NCBI GenBank assembly: GCA_027491435.1
Contig: JAOZFG010000034.1
Coordinates: forward strand, 1-62,726
From: Thermoproteota archaeon
GTDB lineage: Archaea; Korarchaeota; Korarchaeia; Korarchaeales; Korarchaeaceae
Length of the DNA: 62,726 nt
Direction of reading: 5' to 3'
Positions 25,847 to 34,072 of the stretch are shown here, one piece after another; position 1 is the first letter of the stretch, and every line of letters starts with the position of its first letter. The notes under the pieces were generated by a model, which was not told the origin of the DNA, made no database searches, and saw nothing but the letters and a program-made list of their open reading frames with translations. Position numbers and translations under genes: made by a program.

Positions 25847-25872
25847 CCTCTTTTTAATTTTTCTCTTTTTTC
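25847..25872. terminator. T-rich terminator after the surface-protein gene
   Basis: Three T-runs (CTTTTTAATTTTTCTCTTTTTTCC) follow the stop by a few bases, the common archaeal termination pattern for a plus-strand transcript. Confidence 0.5.
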
Positions 25873-25962
25873 CTTGAAACTATATTACTTATTAATCATT
25901 ACAGCCCAGCTTACCTAGAAAAAGTGTGATAAAGATAAGCTTGGCTTGATCATTAATTTTCC

Positions 25963-26973
25963 CTAAGCATGTCCGAGTTTCCTCATGGCTTCCCTTATAG
26001 TTTGTATATCAATGGCTGTCTCAGCTATGTCCAAGCTGTAGCCCAATATCCTATTTATGCTGTTCACGATGATCTGGAACCTTGACTCAACAAATTCCTC
26101 CTCCCTCATTAGCTTGGCGGCCTCGTCAATAACCTTGGCCGCCTTAGAGGCAAGCTCTGCATCCGGGTTCAAGAAGGCCTTTGAAGATTCGTCAAATAGC
26201 TCCTTAGCATTTCTGAACTCATCTACCAGGTGATCGGGGATCTCCTGGCCTTCAGAAATTAGGGAAGCAGATCTAGCCGATATGATAGATACATGATCGG
26301 CTATTCTCTCCATAGATTTTACGGCTAAGAACATATAAGGGGCCTCAGCAGCTGTTTCTATCCCATACTCTTTTACCGAAATTGGGTTAATAAGTATACT
26401 GGTAATCTGCTTCACCACAAATAGGTACAGCTTGTCGACGAGCTGATCCTGATCTATCACGCTCTTTAGTACTATGGCATCTCTCTTATCCATGCCCTCA
26501 ATGGCGTCATCCATCATGTAGTATACCCCCTCGTAGAGTTTGAAGATAGCATCCCTTAAGTCTATACTTTCCTCGTCGATAACGGAATAAAATGTAAAGG
26601 AAAATCTGCTCTCCTTAAGCACACTGAATCCTAGAATCGACGACTCTAATATTCTTCTTACATTCATCGCGAGCTCCCTATCCTTGGGATCGAACCTTAG
26701 GGTGAGATTGGAGAAGCCAGCTAGGTAGGCTGCTATTACCCTCCTTATCAGGCTTCCTAAGTCATCTTCTTCAATAAAAATTTCTTTTGACAGAGACTTC
26801 TTCTCCCTGCGGTAACTCGCATAAATTTTCAACGATCCATCCGATAGTATTTCTATATATAATTTTGATCCCTTATTCAATCTTAAAGATTTGACCCATT
26901 CCTTAGGTAGCGATATCGTATATGTAGTCCTGCCGGTGAGCTGGAGATTTCTAACGTAGAGCTTCCTCCGCAT
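25963..26973 (-). CDS. phoU: PhoU-family phosphate regulator with AbrB-like N-terminus
   Basis: A 336-residue archaeal PhoU. Residues 1-50 form a SpoVT/AbrB swapped-hairpin domain (RNLQLTGRTTYTISLPKEWV, then LNKGSKLYIEIL), which likely binds DNA. The rest is the all-helical PhoU fold of two three-helix bundles, with acidic metal-binding positions in ERIADH (near 237) and similar segments. PhoU modulates phosphate uptake; the DNA-binding domain suggests the archaeal form represses transcription directly. It is divergent from pstS, so the shared 103 bp region is the likely target. A palindromic TATA (ACTATATAGT, 26990-26999) is its probable promoter. Confidence 0.85.
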   Translation of the reverse strand: MRRKLYVRNLQLTGRTTYTISLPKEWVKSLRLNKGSKLYIEILSDGSLKIYASYRREKKSLSKEIFIEEDDLGSLIRRVIAAYLAGFSNLTLRFDPKDRELAMNVRRILESSILGFSVLKESRFSFTFYSVIDEESIDLRDAIFKLYEGVYYMMDDAIEGMDKRDAIVLKSVIDQDQLVDKLYLFVVKQITSILINPISVKEYGIETAAEAPYMFLAVKSMERIADHVSIISARSASLISEGQEIPDHLVDEFRNAKELFDESSKAFLNPDAELASKAAKVIDEAAKLMREEEFVESRFQIIVNSINRILGYSLDIAETAIDIQTIREAMRKLGHA

Positions 26974-26989
26974 AACCCCACCTACTTAC

Positions 26990-26999
26990 ACTATATAGT
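26990..26999 (-). promoter_or_regulatory. Palindromic TATA element between phoU and pstS
   Basis: ACTATATAGT is a perfect 10 bp palindrome about 21 bp upstream of the phoU ATG. An AT-rich block at about 27008-27030 may serve pstS. Confidence 0.4.
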
Positions 27000-27076
27000 T
27001 TACTGCTAAAACTATTTTTACATACATAAATGTTAAGAAAAGCACGTAGTTCTGGACATAGCCAAGGTGGCGAGGT

Positions 27077-28216
27077 ATGAGAACGAGCTACGCGCTAGCG
27101 ATATTTATCGTAGTGCTAGCGGGACTAGGATATCTCTTTTTCCTTACAGGAAAAAACCCATTTGGAAGCCCTGGTCCTGCTCACCCACAAACCGTTACTA
27201 AGACGGGCCCCGTGACAAGCAAGAAGGTCAAGCTCTTAGGTTCAGGGGCTACGTTCCCTTACCCTCAGCTAGCAGCTTGGCTAGACGATTTCCACAAGAA
27301 GCACCCAGATATAACCATAAGCTATAATCCGATAGGAAGCGGAGCTGGGCAGAAGCAGTTCTTCTCTAGGTTGGTGGACTTCGCCGGCACAGACCCGCCC
27401 GTAACCAGGGCTAAGTGGCAGGAGTGGAATGGCAAGTTCGTGCAGATTCCATACCTTCTTGGAGGCGTGGTTATAACTTATAACTTACCTGAACTTTCAG
27501 GTCATGAACTTAAATTAGATGCCGAGACAATAGCCCTGATCTTTAAAGCTGAAATAAAGTACTGGGACGACCCCAGAATATCGTCACTGAACCCTGGAGT
27601 TAAGCTCCCCCATAAAAAGATAATAGCAGTCCACAGGTCTGACTCGAGCGGGACCACGAACATATTTACTTTCTTCCTACACAAGGCTGCCCCTAACGTA
27701 TGGCCTAAGAGCCTAGTTGGCAAGACCATAGAGTGGCCTGTGGATGGGGCGGGGAATGGCCTTGGGGGAAAGGGGAACCAAGGCGTGGCCCAAATAATCT
27801 TATCAACTGAGTACTCAATAGGTTACGTGGAATTAGCTTATGCCTTGGAGAGTAAGATGCCGGTAGCCCTCATAAAGAACAGGGAGGGCAAATTCGTCAG
27901 ACCTACTACTGAGACCACAACAGCCGCTGCCGTTGGAGCCCTATCTTCCCTACCGAAAACTCCCCTGGACGACTTCAGCGAGGACCTAAATGCTGTGATA
28001 TTTGCCCCTGGCGAGAACGCCTATCCACTGACGGCCTTTACACACCTTCTCTTCTACACAAAGTACGATGACCCAGATAAGCTGAGGGCCATAAAAGAGT
28101 TCATAAAATACGTGAATACCGAGGGACAGGATAAGATAGTACCGGGCTATGCCCCTATACCAGAGGAACTTAGGAAAATCAACCTAAAGGCGTTGGAAAT
28201 AATAGAGGGGCCTTGA
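27077..28216 (+). CDS. pstS: PstS-like phosphate-binding protein
   Basis: A 379-residue periplasmic-type binding protein tethered by an N-terminal hydrophobic helix (5-24) and followed by a Thr/Pro linker. Phosphate-site motifs are clear: GSGATFPYP (about 56-64), NPIGSGAG (85-92), FAGTDPP (103-109) and RSDSSGTT (about 188-195). It should capture inorganic phosphate outside the cell. A GAGGT sits just before the ATG. Oddly, no permease or ATPase (PstC, PstA, PstB) follows; a T-run (about 28226-28235) and a gap come next. The transporter must be elsewhere, or the protein serves as a sensor. Confidence 0.88.
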   Translation: MRTSYALAIFIVVLAGLGYLFFLTGKNPFGSPGPAHPQTVTKTGPVTSKKVKLLGSGATFPYPQLAAWLDDFHKKHPDITISYNPIGSGAGQKQFFSRLVDFAGTDPPVTRAKWQEWNGKFVQIPYLLGGVVITYNLPELSGHELKLDAETIALIFKAEIKYWDDPRISSLNPGVKLPHKKIIAVHRSDSSGTTNIFTFFLHKAAPNVWPKSLVGKTIEWPVDGAGNGLGGKGNQGVAQIILSTEYSIGYVELAYALESKMPVALIKNREGKFVRPTTETTTAAAVGALSSLPKTPLDDFSEDLNAVIFAPGENAYPLTAFTHLLFYTKYDDPDKLRAIKEFIKYVNTEGQDKIVPGYAPIPEELRKINLKALEIIEGP

Positions 28217-28464
28217 ACCCTCCTTAACTTTTTTCAACATAAATTGTACATGAACTCAATTCAGAAATCATGCTACAATACACAGCGTGAAGGCGGGGTG
28301 ATACTACTTACAAGAGGGATCTTCAATTCACCAACGTAAAAGGGCTTTAATAAGCTCTAGTTATCCCTGATCCCCTCTATTGCCTTAAAATTCTTGGTCT
28401 TGTGACCGTGAGAAATTTAACTAAACTACGGCTAACTTATATTATAGCCTGGGCTATAATAGTT
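28217..28464. promoter_or_regulatory. Intergenic region with terminator and ATPase promoter
   Basis: AACTTTTTTC (28227-28236) follows pstS and is a likely terminator. CTTATATTATA (28436-28446) is about 24 bp before the ATG at 28465 and lies inside the longer frame beginning at 28402, so it rejects that longer start. Nothing else is seen. Confidence 0.5.
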
Positions 28465-29790
28465 ATGACTCGAAAATTCGTGGACAGGGAGTATGAGCTC
28501 TCCCTCCTAGAGGAAAGCTGGTCTAAAGGGGATCGCCTAATAATAGTGTATGGCAGGAGGAGGGTAGGTAAGACAGAGCTTCTTAAGCGCTTTATGAGGG
28601 ACAAGCCCTCCATCTACTACCTTTGCTCCTTAAGGAAGCTACCTTACAACCTGAAGAGGTTTTCAAGCAAGGTCTCCAAGTTCCTGGGCATTCCTGAAGT
28701 CACCTTCTCGAGCTTTCAAGACGCCTTCCGGGCCCTCTCGGGGAAAAGGGCCCTGGTCATAATTGACGAGTTCGGTTACCTTTTGAGGGATGATCCCGGG
28801 GTGCTCAGCGACTTTCAGGAGGTGGTGGACGAAATTCTGGACTCGGTAACCTTGGTGCTCTGCGGCTCAAGCGTCTCCATGATGGAGTCCCAGGTATTGG
28901 ACGTCAAGTCCCCCTTGTACGGGAGGGCGGACAGGTACCTTAGGGTGGGGCCCTTCAAGCTGAAGCAGCTGGTGGAGTGGTTCCCTGGCTCCAGCTCCGA
29001 GGACCTATTCAAGGTTTACGCCGTAACCGGAGGGGTAGCCAAGTACTTGGAATTCTTCTCTGGAGTTAAGGTTGACGAAGAGGTGGAGAGGAACTTCTTC
29101 GACCCGACCTCCTTCCTTTACATGGACGCCCTGAACCTGCTCTCTGAGGAGCTCAGGGACTACACCACTTACGTCCAGGTACTGGAGGCCATAAGCTTGG
29201 GATACAACAGGGTGACGGAGATAGCTAACTACGCCTTCCTCCAGCCTAAGGACGTTCACTTCTACCTAAAGGTGCTGTCCTCCTTAGGGATAGTCCGAAG
29301 GATCGTGCCAGTCCTAAAGCCAAAGAGGTACAGAAGGGGGATTTACGAGATAGTTGACAACTACTTTGACTTCTGGTTCGGCTTCGTGGCTCCCTTCCAG
29401 TCAGAGATCGAATCCGGTTTCCTCGAGCCGGTCAAGGAGAACTTCAGAGCGAAGTTTCCGGCTTACCTTGGAAGGGTGCTCGAAAGGGAGATTAGGGGCT
29501 CTATCAGGGAGCTGCTCCCCTTCAGGGTCAGGGAGTCAGGCAAGTGGTGGCACAAGGACTTAGAGATAGATGTGGTGGCCTACGGCGATGACATTGCCTT
29601 CATAGAGGTTAAGTGGTCCAGGATAACCTTGAGGGAGGCCAGGAGGATCCTGGACAAGTTAGTTGAGAGGTCTGAAGCAGTTAAATTCCGAGGTGAGAGG
29701 TACTACGGGCTAGTGGCCAGGGAGGTCGAGGGCAAGGAGGAGCTCAGGGGGGAGGGGTTTTTGGTCTACGAGCTTGACGACCTGTTGTAG
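28465..29790 (+). CDS. Archaeal AAA+ ATPase with C-terminal DUF234 nuclease-like domain
   Basis: A 441-residue ATPase of the expanded archaeal family with AAA plus DUF234 domains. VDREYELSLLEE begins the ATPase; Walker A is GRRRVGKTEL, Walker B is ALVIIDEFGYL, and sensor-type SSVSMMES follows. After a wHTH-like segment, the C-terminus (about 300-441) has the DUF234 pattern, including EIDVVAYGDDIAFIEVKW, a PD-(D/E)xK-like D...ExK arrangement. The biological role of this family is unknown; mobile or defence functions have been suggested. It is a single gene with its own TATA box, apparently intact. Confidence 0.85.
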   Translation: MTRKFVDREYELSLLEESWSKGDRLIIVYGRRRVGKTELLKRFMRDKPSIYYLCSLRKLPYNLKRFSSKVSKFLGIPEVTFSSFQDAFRALSGKRALVIIDEFGYLLRDDPGVLSDFQEVVDEILDSVTLVLCGSSVSMMESQVLDVKSPLYGRADRYLRVGPFKLKQLVEWFPGSSSEDLFKVYAVTGGVAKYLEFFSGVKVDEEVERNFFDPTSFLYMDALNLLSEELRDYTTYVQVLEAISLGYNRVTEIANYAFLQPKDVHFYLKVLSSLGIVRRIVPVLKPKRYRRGIYEIVDNYFDFWFGFVAPFQSEIESGFLEPVKENFRAKFPAYLGRVLEREIRGSIRELLPFRVRESGKWWHKDLEIDVVAYGDDIAFIEVKWSRITLREARRILDKLVERSEAVKFRGERYYGLVAREVEGKEELRGEGFLVYELDDLL

Positions 29791-29866
29791 GAACGTGATG
29801 CTGAGGGGCTTAAAACACACCATTTCGCTTGGGAGCCATGTCCCGGCTGATTTGACCCACGATATC

Positions 29867-31198
29867 TCAGGGCCTTCTGACTTCCAGTACCTCCAGCTTG
29901 GCCTCCATTTCGTCGTAGTAAATGTTTCCCCCGTCCCACTCAGCCTCGCCCCTCTGGCTGTCAACCGGGTCTGACCTGAAGTGCTCCTTTGGCGGGTCGA
30001 ACGGGTAGTTAACCTCCGAGTTAAAGGCGAGCCTGTAACCCTCTATCCCGCCGAAGTAAAAGTCCCTCCTCCACTCCTCTCCATCCCTGGGATGGCCGAA
30101 GCTCGGGTCTACGTAAATCCAGCCTAACGGCTCCAAGTAAGCCTGAGCCCAATCGTGCATCCCCCAGCTCACAGGGTTGGCGTACCACCCGGACTGCCAC
30201 CTGGCAGGTATCCCAGCAGCCCTGAGCATCGTTATCAAGAGGATCGCCTGAACTCCGCAGTCCCCTCTCCTCTTTCGGAAGATGAACTCGCTTATGTTGT
30301 CGAAGAGGGCGTAATCGTGGACATAGGTGTACTTAGTGTTGCCTATCACCCAGTCCCAAATCCTCCTCGCCTTAGTTAGGGGACTGTCGGCATCTGCTGT
30401 GAGGGAGCTGACCACTTCCTTCAACTCCTTGGAGAAGGTGATGTGGGGCACCCTCTCCTCCAGGTGACGGAGCTCAGCCTTCCCCTCACCTCCCGAGTTG
30501 GGGGCCCTGGGCTCCACTAACGCCTCGTACTCCACCCAGGCCTCGGCCCCGTCCTTCCAGGTCACCTCAAAGTAGGCAGTCCTCTGGGGGTGATCCTCGC
30601 TGGAGATGTAGGGCTCATCGCTGTAGCTTATTACCCTCACCTCCGGGTGGAGGGGGCTCACCCTCGGTATCGGAAGCCATATCCTGACTCTCTCCCCTCT
30701 AGGAACGCCGCCTTTCACTTTGAGCGAGGCCCTCACCCTGAAGGTTAGGGAGGTAGCTTCGCCCCTCATGACCTTAAGGGCCCTCTCCCTGAGGGCCTCC
30801 CTGGCCCTCCTCCTGACCCCGTTTTCCTCCTCGTACCTTCCCCTGAGGGAGGGGCAGAGCCAGACCATGTTGGGCAGGAACCTCTCGAAGACCCTGACTT
30901 CGCCCTCTAGCCTTATGTGGTCCACGCATCCAGATGAGAGCAGTTGCCTGAACTCCTCCCTGTCCAATCCTTCAATCCTCCTAGCCGCCAGGTTGAAGGC
31001 TTCCTCCTCGTCATAAGGATACTGGAGGGGCCACCTCCTTAATCTTTCCAGCTCAAACTCTAGCCTCCTCCTGTAGCTTCCCTCAGCTGACTTGAGCAGC
31101 TCCTCAATTTGAAACCTGGCCTCCGAATGCTTTCCTTCCCTTATAAGGGCTTCCAGATCTCTCGGAAGCCTGTGGACCATGAAATCCAGGACGTTCAT
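29867..31198 (-). CDS. Transglutaminase-like cysteine protease-fold protein
   Basis: A 443-residue protein with a helical N-terminal half, a beta-sandwich-like middle (about 150-245) and a transglutaminase-like domain (about 265-400). The triad is visible: Cys in RGDCGVQAILLITMLRAAGI, His in GMHDWAQAYL and Asp in WIYVDPSFG. There is no signal peptide or membrane segment, so it is probably cytoplasmic. Archaeal members may act as proteases or peptide-modifying enzymes; the substrate is unknown. It stands alone; its 3' end faces the AAA ATPase gene with a 76 bp gap. Confidence 0.8.
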   Translation of the reverse strand: MNVLDFMVHRLPRDLEALIREGKHSEARFQIEELLKSAEGSYRRRLEFELERLRRWPLQYPYDEEEAFNLAARRIEGLDREEFRQLLSSGCVDHIRLEGEVRVFERFLPNMVWLCPSLRGRYEEENGVRRRAREALRERALKVMRGEATSLTFRVRASLKVKGGVPRGERVRIWLPIPRVSPLHPEVRVISYSDEPYISSEDHPQRTAYFEVTWKDGAEAWVEYEALVEPRAPNSGGEGKAELRHLEERVPHITFSKELKEVVSSLTADADSPLTKARRIWDWVIGNTKYTYVHDYALFDNISEFIFRKRRGDCGVQAILLITMLRAAGIPARWQSGWYANPVSWGMHDWAQAYLEPLGWIYVDPSFGHPRDGEEWRRDFYFGGIEGYRLAFNSEVNYPFDPPKEHFRSDPVDSQRGEAEWDGGNIYYDEMEAKLEVLEVRRP

Positions 31199-31622
31199 AT
31201 TGGAGTTGAGTGGTGGTTATCTAAAAACCCCTGGGGATGTGGGTATGTTATAAACGTAGGGGGGTCACCTAATTACCTTCGAGCTTCTCGCTCGAACGGG
31301 GTTGGGCACAGGAAATGCAGATAAAAGTTTGGTAGAGCAAGTAAAGGCTGCTTTTAACAGTAAGTAGCTCACTACACAGAACCTCACTTCTCACAACCTT
31401 TGCTCCTCTTCCTGCGTTGTCAACTTACTTGATAACCTTGAGCTCGGATCCCAAGTAATGTTCATAGTTATAATGGTTTGCTCAGTTAGATTTGAAGTCC
31501 TTCCCAAGCTAGGCCAGCAGAAGTTCTTAAGTTGTAGCACGTACCCATATTTTCCAAATAGCCGTGCTACTTAGGAATAAACGGAAAATTCCTTTTTATA
31601 CCACACAATCACTTTGACCACA
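31199..31622. other. 424 bp intergenic region with one hairpin and a promoter
   Basis: TTCGAGC (31278-31284) and GCTCGAA (31290-31296) form a perfect 7 bp stem with a 5-base loop; its role is unknown and it is not part of a recognisable tRNA. TTTTTATA (31593-31600) is the likely TATA box for the gene at 31623. No open frame of interest. Confidence 0.35.
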
Positions 31623-32141
31623 ATGAGGGTTTTATCTGAGATCTTCACCGATAAGGGGAGCTTTACCCTAGTGGAAGGCAGATTTAAAGTTCTGCACGAG
31701 ATCCCCCTTAGGAACACACTCCTCAGGACTTTTGACGGGCATGAGCACCTCCACAACGTAGCGGTGATCTTCAAGGACGGGAAGAAGGAGGAGATTATAG
31801 GGGAGGTGGATCTAATACTTTATCAGAGCATAAAGCTGACTTTCCTCCACCTGTTTGAGTTTAAGACCAGATTAAGTACTAAAGTAGCTAAACAAGTAGT
31901 GAAGCAGGTGAGAAGGGCGTCTATCATAGCTGAGATGGTCAGAGTATGGTTGAACAGCCTGGGGATGGAGGTAAAGAAGTGGAGCTATACAGTGCTCGTT
32001 AGGGGTGAGGTGGAGAGTGCGGTGCTGAGATACTTGATTGAGCGATCTATAGGGGTCATCACTTGGGATGAGCTCACCGAGGAGGGGAAGAAAATCCTAA
32101 GGAAAATCCCCAAGAGGGAGTTCTCAGAGCTTAGAGGTTAG
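31623..32141 (+). CDS. Small PD-(D/E)xK nuclease-like protein
   Basis: A 172-residue soluble protein. The middle reads GEVDLIL, then 11 residues later LFEFKTR, the D...ExK arrangement of PD-(D/E)xK nuclease folds, followed by helices with KQVVKQVRRASIIAEMV. The C-terminal part has SYTVLVRGEVESA and a helical tail. The TTG at 31614 is rejected because a TATA box is centred 26 bp before the ATG at 31623. No partner genes are adjacent (both neighbours are on the other strand), so it is a lone gene. Nuclease activity is inferred from the motif only. Confidence 0.5.
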   Translation: MRVLSEIFTDKGSFTLVEGRFKVLHEIPLRNTLLRTFDGHEHLHNVAVIFKDGKKEEIIGEVDLILYQSIKLTFLHLFEFKTRLSTKVAKQVVKQVRRASIIAEMVRVWLNSLGMEVKKWSYTVLVRGEVESAVLRYLIERSIGVITWDELTEEGKKILRKIPKREFSELRG

Positions 32142-32229
32142 GGGAGTCGGTTACCCCTGGGGCAATCACAATTCAGTCTGGGATGGCTTCGTCATCCTCC
32201 CCGGTTAACTACCAGAACCATTGATAACC

Positions 32230-32847
32230 TTATCGTAACGCCTCCAGAAGCTCCCTTATTAGAACCCCCTCCCTCAAAGATATCTGGCCTGGAGCTACTG
32301 GCCTGTCCAAGTAAGTGTACAGTAGGGGAGCCCCCAGAAGGGCCGAAGCCCTCCTGCTGAAGGAGCCCAACTCTCCCATGGCGAAGGCTATCAGCCTATC
32401 CCTGTACTCGCTCCCGTAAAGGCCGAGCACCCTGTACCCGTCCTCAACGCTCCTTGCCATTGTGACGACCTTGATCAGTTCGGCCTTGGACAGCTCTCTA
32501 ACAACTTCCATAAGCTCCTCCTTCGATGGGGTGCCCGAGAAGTCGTGCCAAGATCCTATCACCCCCTCCCCGCTGACCTCCGATAAGTACTCCAGCTCCA
32601 CGTCCAGGTAGGCGACGGACCCCCTGTAGCTCAGGAGCCTCTCCAGCTCTCCATCGGTCATGATCCCCTTGCCTCCATGCCTCCTGCTCCTGTAGGTGAG
32701 CAAGATCCTGTCAGAGTGGCGCCAGGGAAACTCGTCTTGGTCTGGGACCTTGCCCCAGATGAGGTCCGCCCTAAGTTCCACTAGGTCAGCTTCCTCCAGA
32801 GCTTTATCCAGGTCTAAAGACTGGAGGCTCACCACCACCTTAACCAA
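32230..32847 (-). CDS. aroD: 3-dehydroquinate dehydratase, type I
   Basis: A 205-residue TIM-barrel enzyme that dehydrates 3-dehydroquinate to 3-dehydroshikimate through a Schiff base. The catalytic His is in GSWHDFSGTP and the Schiff-base Lys in AELIKVVTMA; VELRADLIW at the start and the closing loop VAPGQIS are typical. It overlaps the ADH synthase gene by 8 bp, so the two are co-transcribed and work in the same pathway. The 3-dehydroquinate synthase that would link them is not in this window. Confidence 0.92.
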   Translation of the reverse strand: MVKVVVSLQSLDLDKALEEADLVELRADLIWGKVPDQDEFPWRHSDRILLTYRSRRHGGKGIMTDGELERLLSYRGSVAYLDVELEYLSEVSGEGVIGSWHDFSGTPSKEELMEVVRELSKAELIKVVTMARSVEDGYRVLGLYGSEYRDRLIAFAMGELGSFSRRASALLGAPLLYTYLDRPVAPGQISLREGVLIRELLEALR

Positions 32848-33619
32848 GGAGCTCCACCGCCTCTTCCGGCTTCATTCCCTTGTATATTATCCCCCTGATA
32901 GCCTCCAGGAACTTACCCGGATCATCCCTCTGGAAGACGTTCCTCCCGAAGGCTATGCCCGCAGCTCCAGCCTGAACGGCGTCGTAAACCATCTTAAGGA
33001 CGTCCAGGTCGCTACTGACCTTGGGGCCTCCAGCTATTACCACTGGGACGTGCACCCCGTTAACCACTTTCTCAAAGCTCTCCCTGCTACCCGTGTAGGG
33101 AACCTTCACTATGTCAGCCCCCAGCTCGGCCCCGACCCTGGCCACAAGGGCTATCTTCTCTGGGTCGTACTTGTCCTTGATGTTGGGCCCTCTGGCGTAC
33201 ATCATGGCCAGCAATGGAACTCCTAGCTCGTCAGCCTCAGCGGCCACCTCTCCTAGCTTCCTAAGCATTTCCGGTTCGCTAGGCTCTCCCCCAACGTTGA
33301 CGTGAACGCTTACCCCTTCAGCCCCCAGCCTCAGGGCCTCAAGCACGTCCCCAACCCTGACTTTGTGGTTGGGCTCCGGGCCGACGTAGGTGCTGGCAGA
33401 GAGGTGCATCATCACCGAAACATTGGGGGGCTCCCTCAACGCCTTTATCGAGCCCTTATGAAGCACCACGCAGGTGGCTTGCCCCTCAACCCTCTTCACC
33501 GCTTCCACTATGTTCTCTATTCCCTTTATCGGTCCATCAGTCACCCCGTGATCCATAGGGACGCAAATCATCTTTCCTTGAGGCATTAACCTCGCTAACC
33601 TCACCTGCTTGCCCCACAT
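32840..33619 (-). CDS. ADH synthase (2-amino-3,7-dideoxy-D-threo-hept-6-ulosonate synthase)
   Basis: A 259-residue class I aldolase of the DhnA/archaeal FBA family. MDHGVTDGP, the Schiff-base Lys in DIVKVPYTG and VVIAGGPK are present. Archaeal members next to aroD make the precursor for the alternative route to 3-dehydroquinate; the overlap with aroD is the reason for this call over fructose-bisphosphate aldolase or LsrF. Its promoter is probably the AT-rich stretch near 33645-33660. Confidence 0.85.
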   Translation of the reverse strand: MWGKQVRLARLMPQGKMICVPMDHGVTDGPIKGIENIVEAVKRVEGQATCVVLHKGSIKALREPPNVSVMMHLSASTYVGPEPNHKVRVGDVLEALRLGAEGVSVHVNVGGEPSEPEMLRKLGEVAAEADELGVPLLAMMYARGPNIKDKYDPEKIALVARVGAELGADIVKVPYTGSRESFEKVVNGVHVPVVIAGGPKVSSDLDVLKMVYDAVQAGAAGIAFGRNVFQRDDPGKFLEAIRGIIYKGMKPEEAVELLG

Positions 33620-33668
33620 AGAGGTCCCAGCACAGCCCCTAACAGTACTTATTGTTTATCCCTGCGGG

Positions 33669-33711
33669 CCGCCCTGCAGTAGGCGGAGGACGTTTTTCAG
33701 CTAAAAAACGT
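33669..33711. other. Two adjacent hairpins between divergent genes
   Basis: CCGCC (33669-33673) pairs with GGCGG (33682-33686), and ACGTTTTT (33690-33697) pairs with AAAAACGT (33704-33711). The 250 bp region between aroD/ADH synthase and the AbrB-like gene is otherwise very AT-rich. These could be a small RNA, a terminator or a regulator-binding element. Confidence 0.3.
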
Positions 33712-33910
33712 TCGACTTCAGGCCAATCACTCAACTCTTAATTTCACATTTACATACTAGGCTGTTATCACCAACATATAATTAACATAACTGATTTATT
33801 TATAAAAAATATAACTTAAAAATTTTTATCAGAAATTAAGCTAACGAAAAGTTTAAATATGATAAATGCTAGTCGCGCGTGGAGCCTCTTTTCGGGGGGT
33901 GAGACGTTTG

Positions 33911-34072
33911 ATGGTGAGGCTAGGGAGCAAGGGGTTACTCAGGATACCCATGTACCTGTTGAAGGAGCTCAACCTCAAGGAGGGGTCGGTCCTCCACCTG
34001 GAAGTTGAGGATGGCAAGATAGTCCTCAGGCCCAGGATAGCCAGGGCCAACTGCACTGGTATGGTGGGCTAG
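33911..34072 (+). CDS. AbrB/SpoVT-type DNA-binding protein, antitoxin-like
   Basis: A 53-residue swapped-hairpin protein: VRLGSKGLLRIPMYLLKEL, then LKEGSVLHLEVEDGKIVLRP. Such proteins act as transcription regulators or VapB/PhdB antitoxins. The ATG at 33911 is chosen because GGGGGGTGA (33894-33902) lies 8 bases upstream and TATA (TTTAAATAT, 33852-33860) predicts a start after the earlier ATG at 33866. No toxin gene follows in the same direction; its stop overlaps the ancestral stop of the opposite-strand ATPase pseudogene. Confidence 0.7.
   Translation: MVRLGSKGLLRIPMYLLKELNLKEGSVLHLEVEDGKIVLRPRIARANCTGMVG

Noticed and set aside
28402-28464. N-terminal extension of the AAA ATPase (hydrophobic leader)
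   Set aside because: The extension contains the TATA box that sits 24 bp before the ATG at 28465, and homologues begin at the later Met.
31278-31296. T-arm of a tRNA (TTCGAGC hairpin)
   Set aside because: The stem is 7 bp with a 5-base loop, and no other tRNA arms surround it.
32840-33619. Fructose-bisphosphate aldolase of glycolysis
   Set aside because: The fold is shared, but the 8 bp overlap with aroD indicates the shikimate-pathway ADH synthase.
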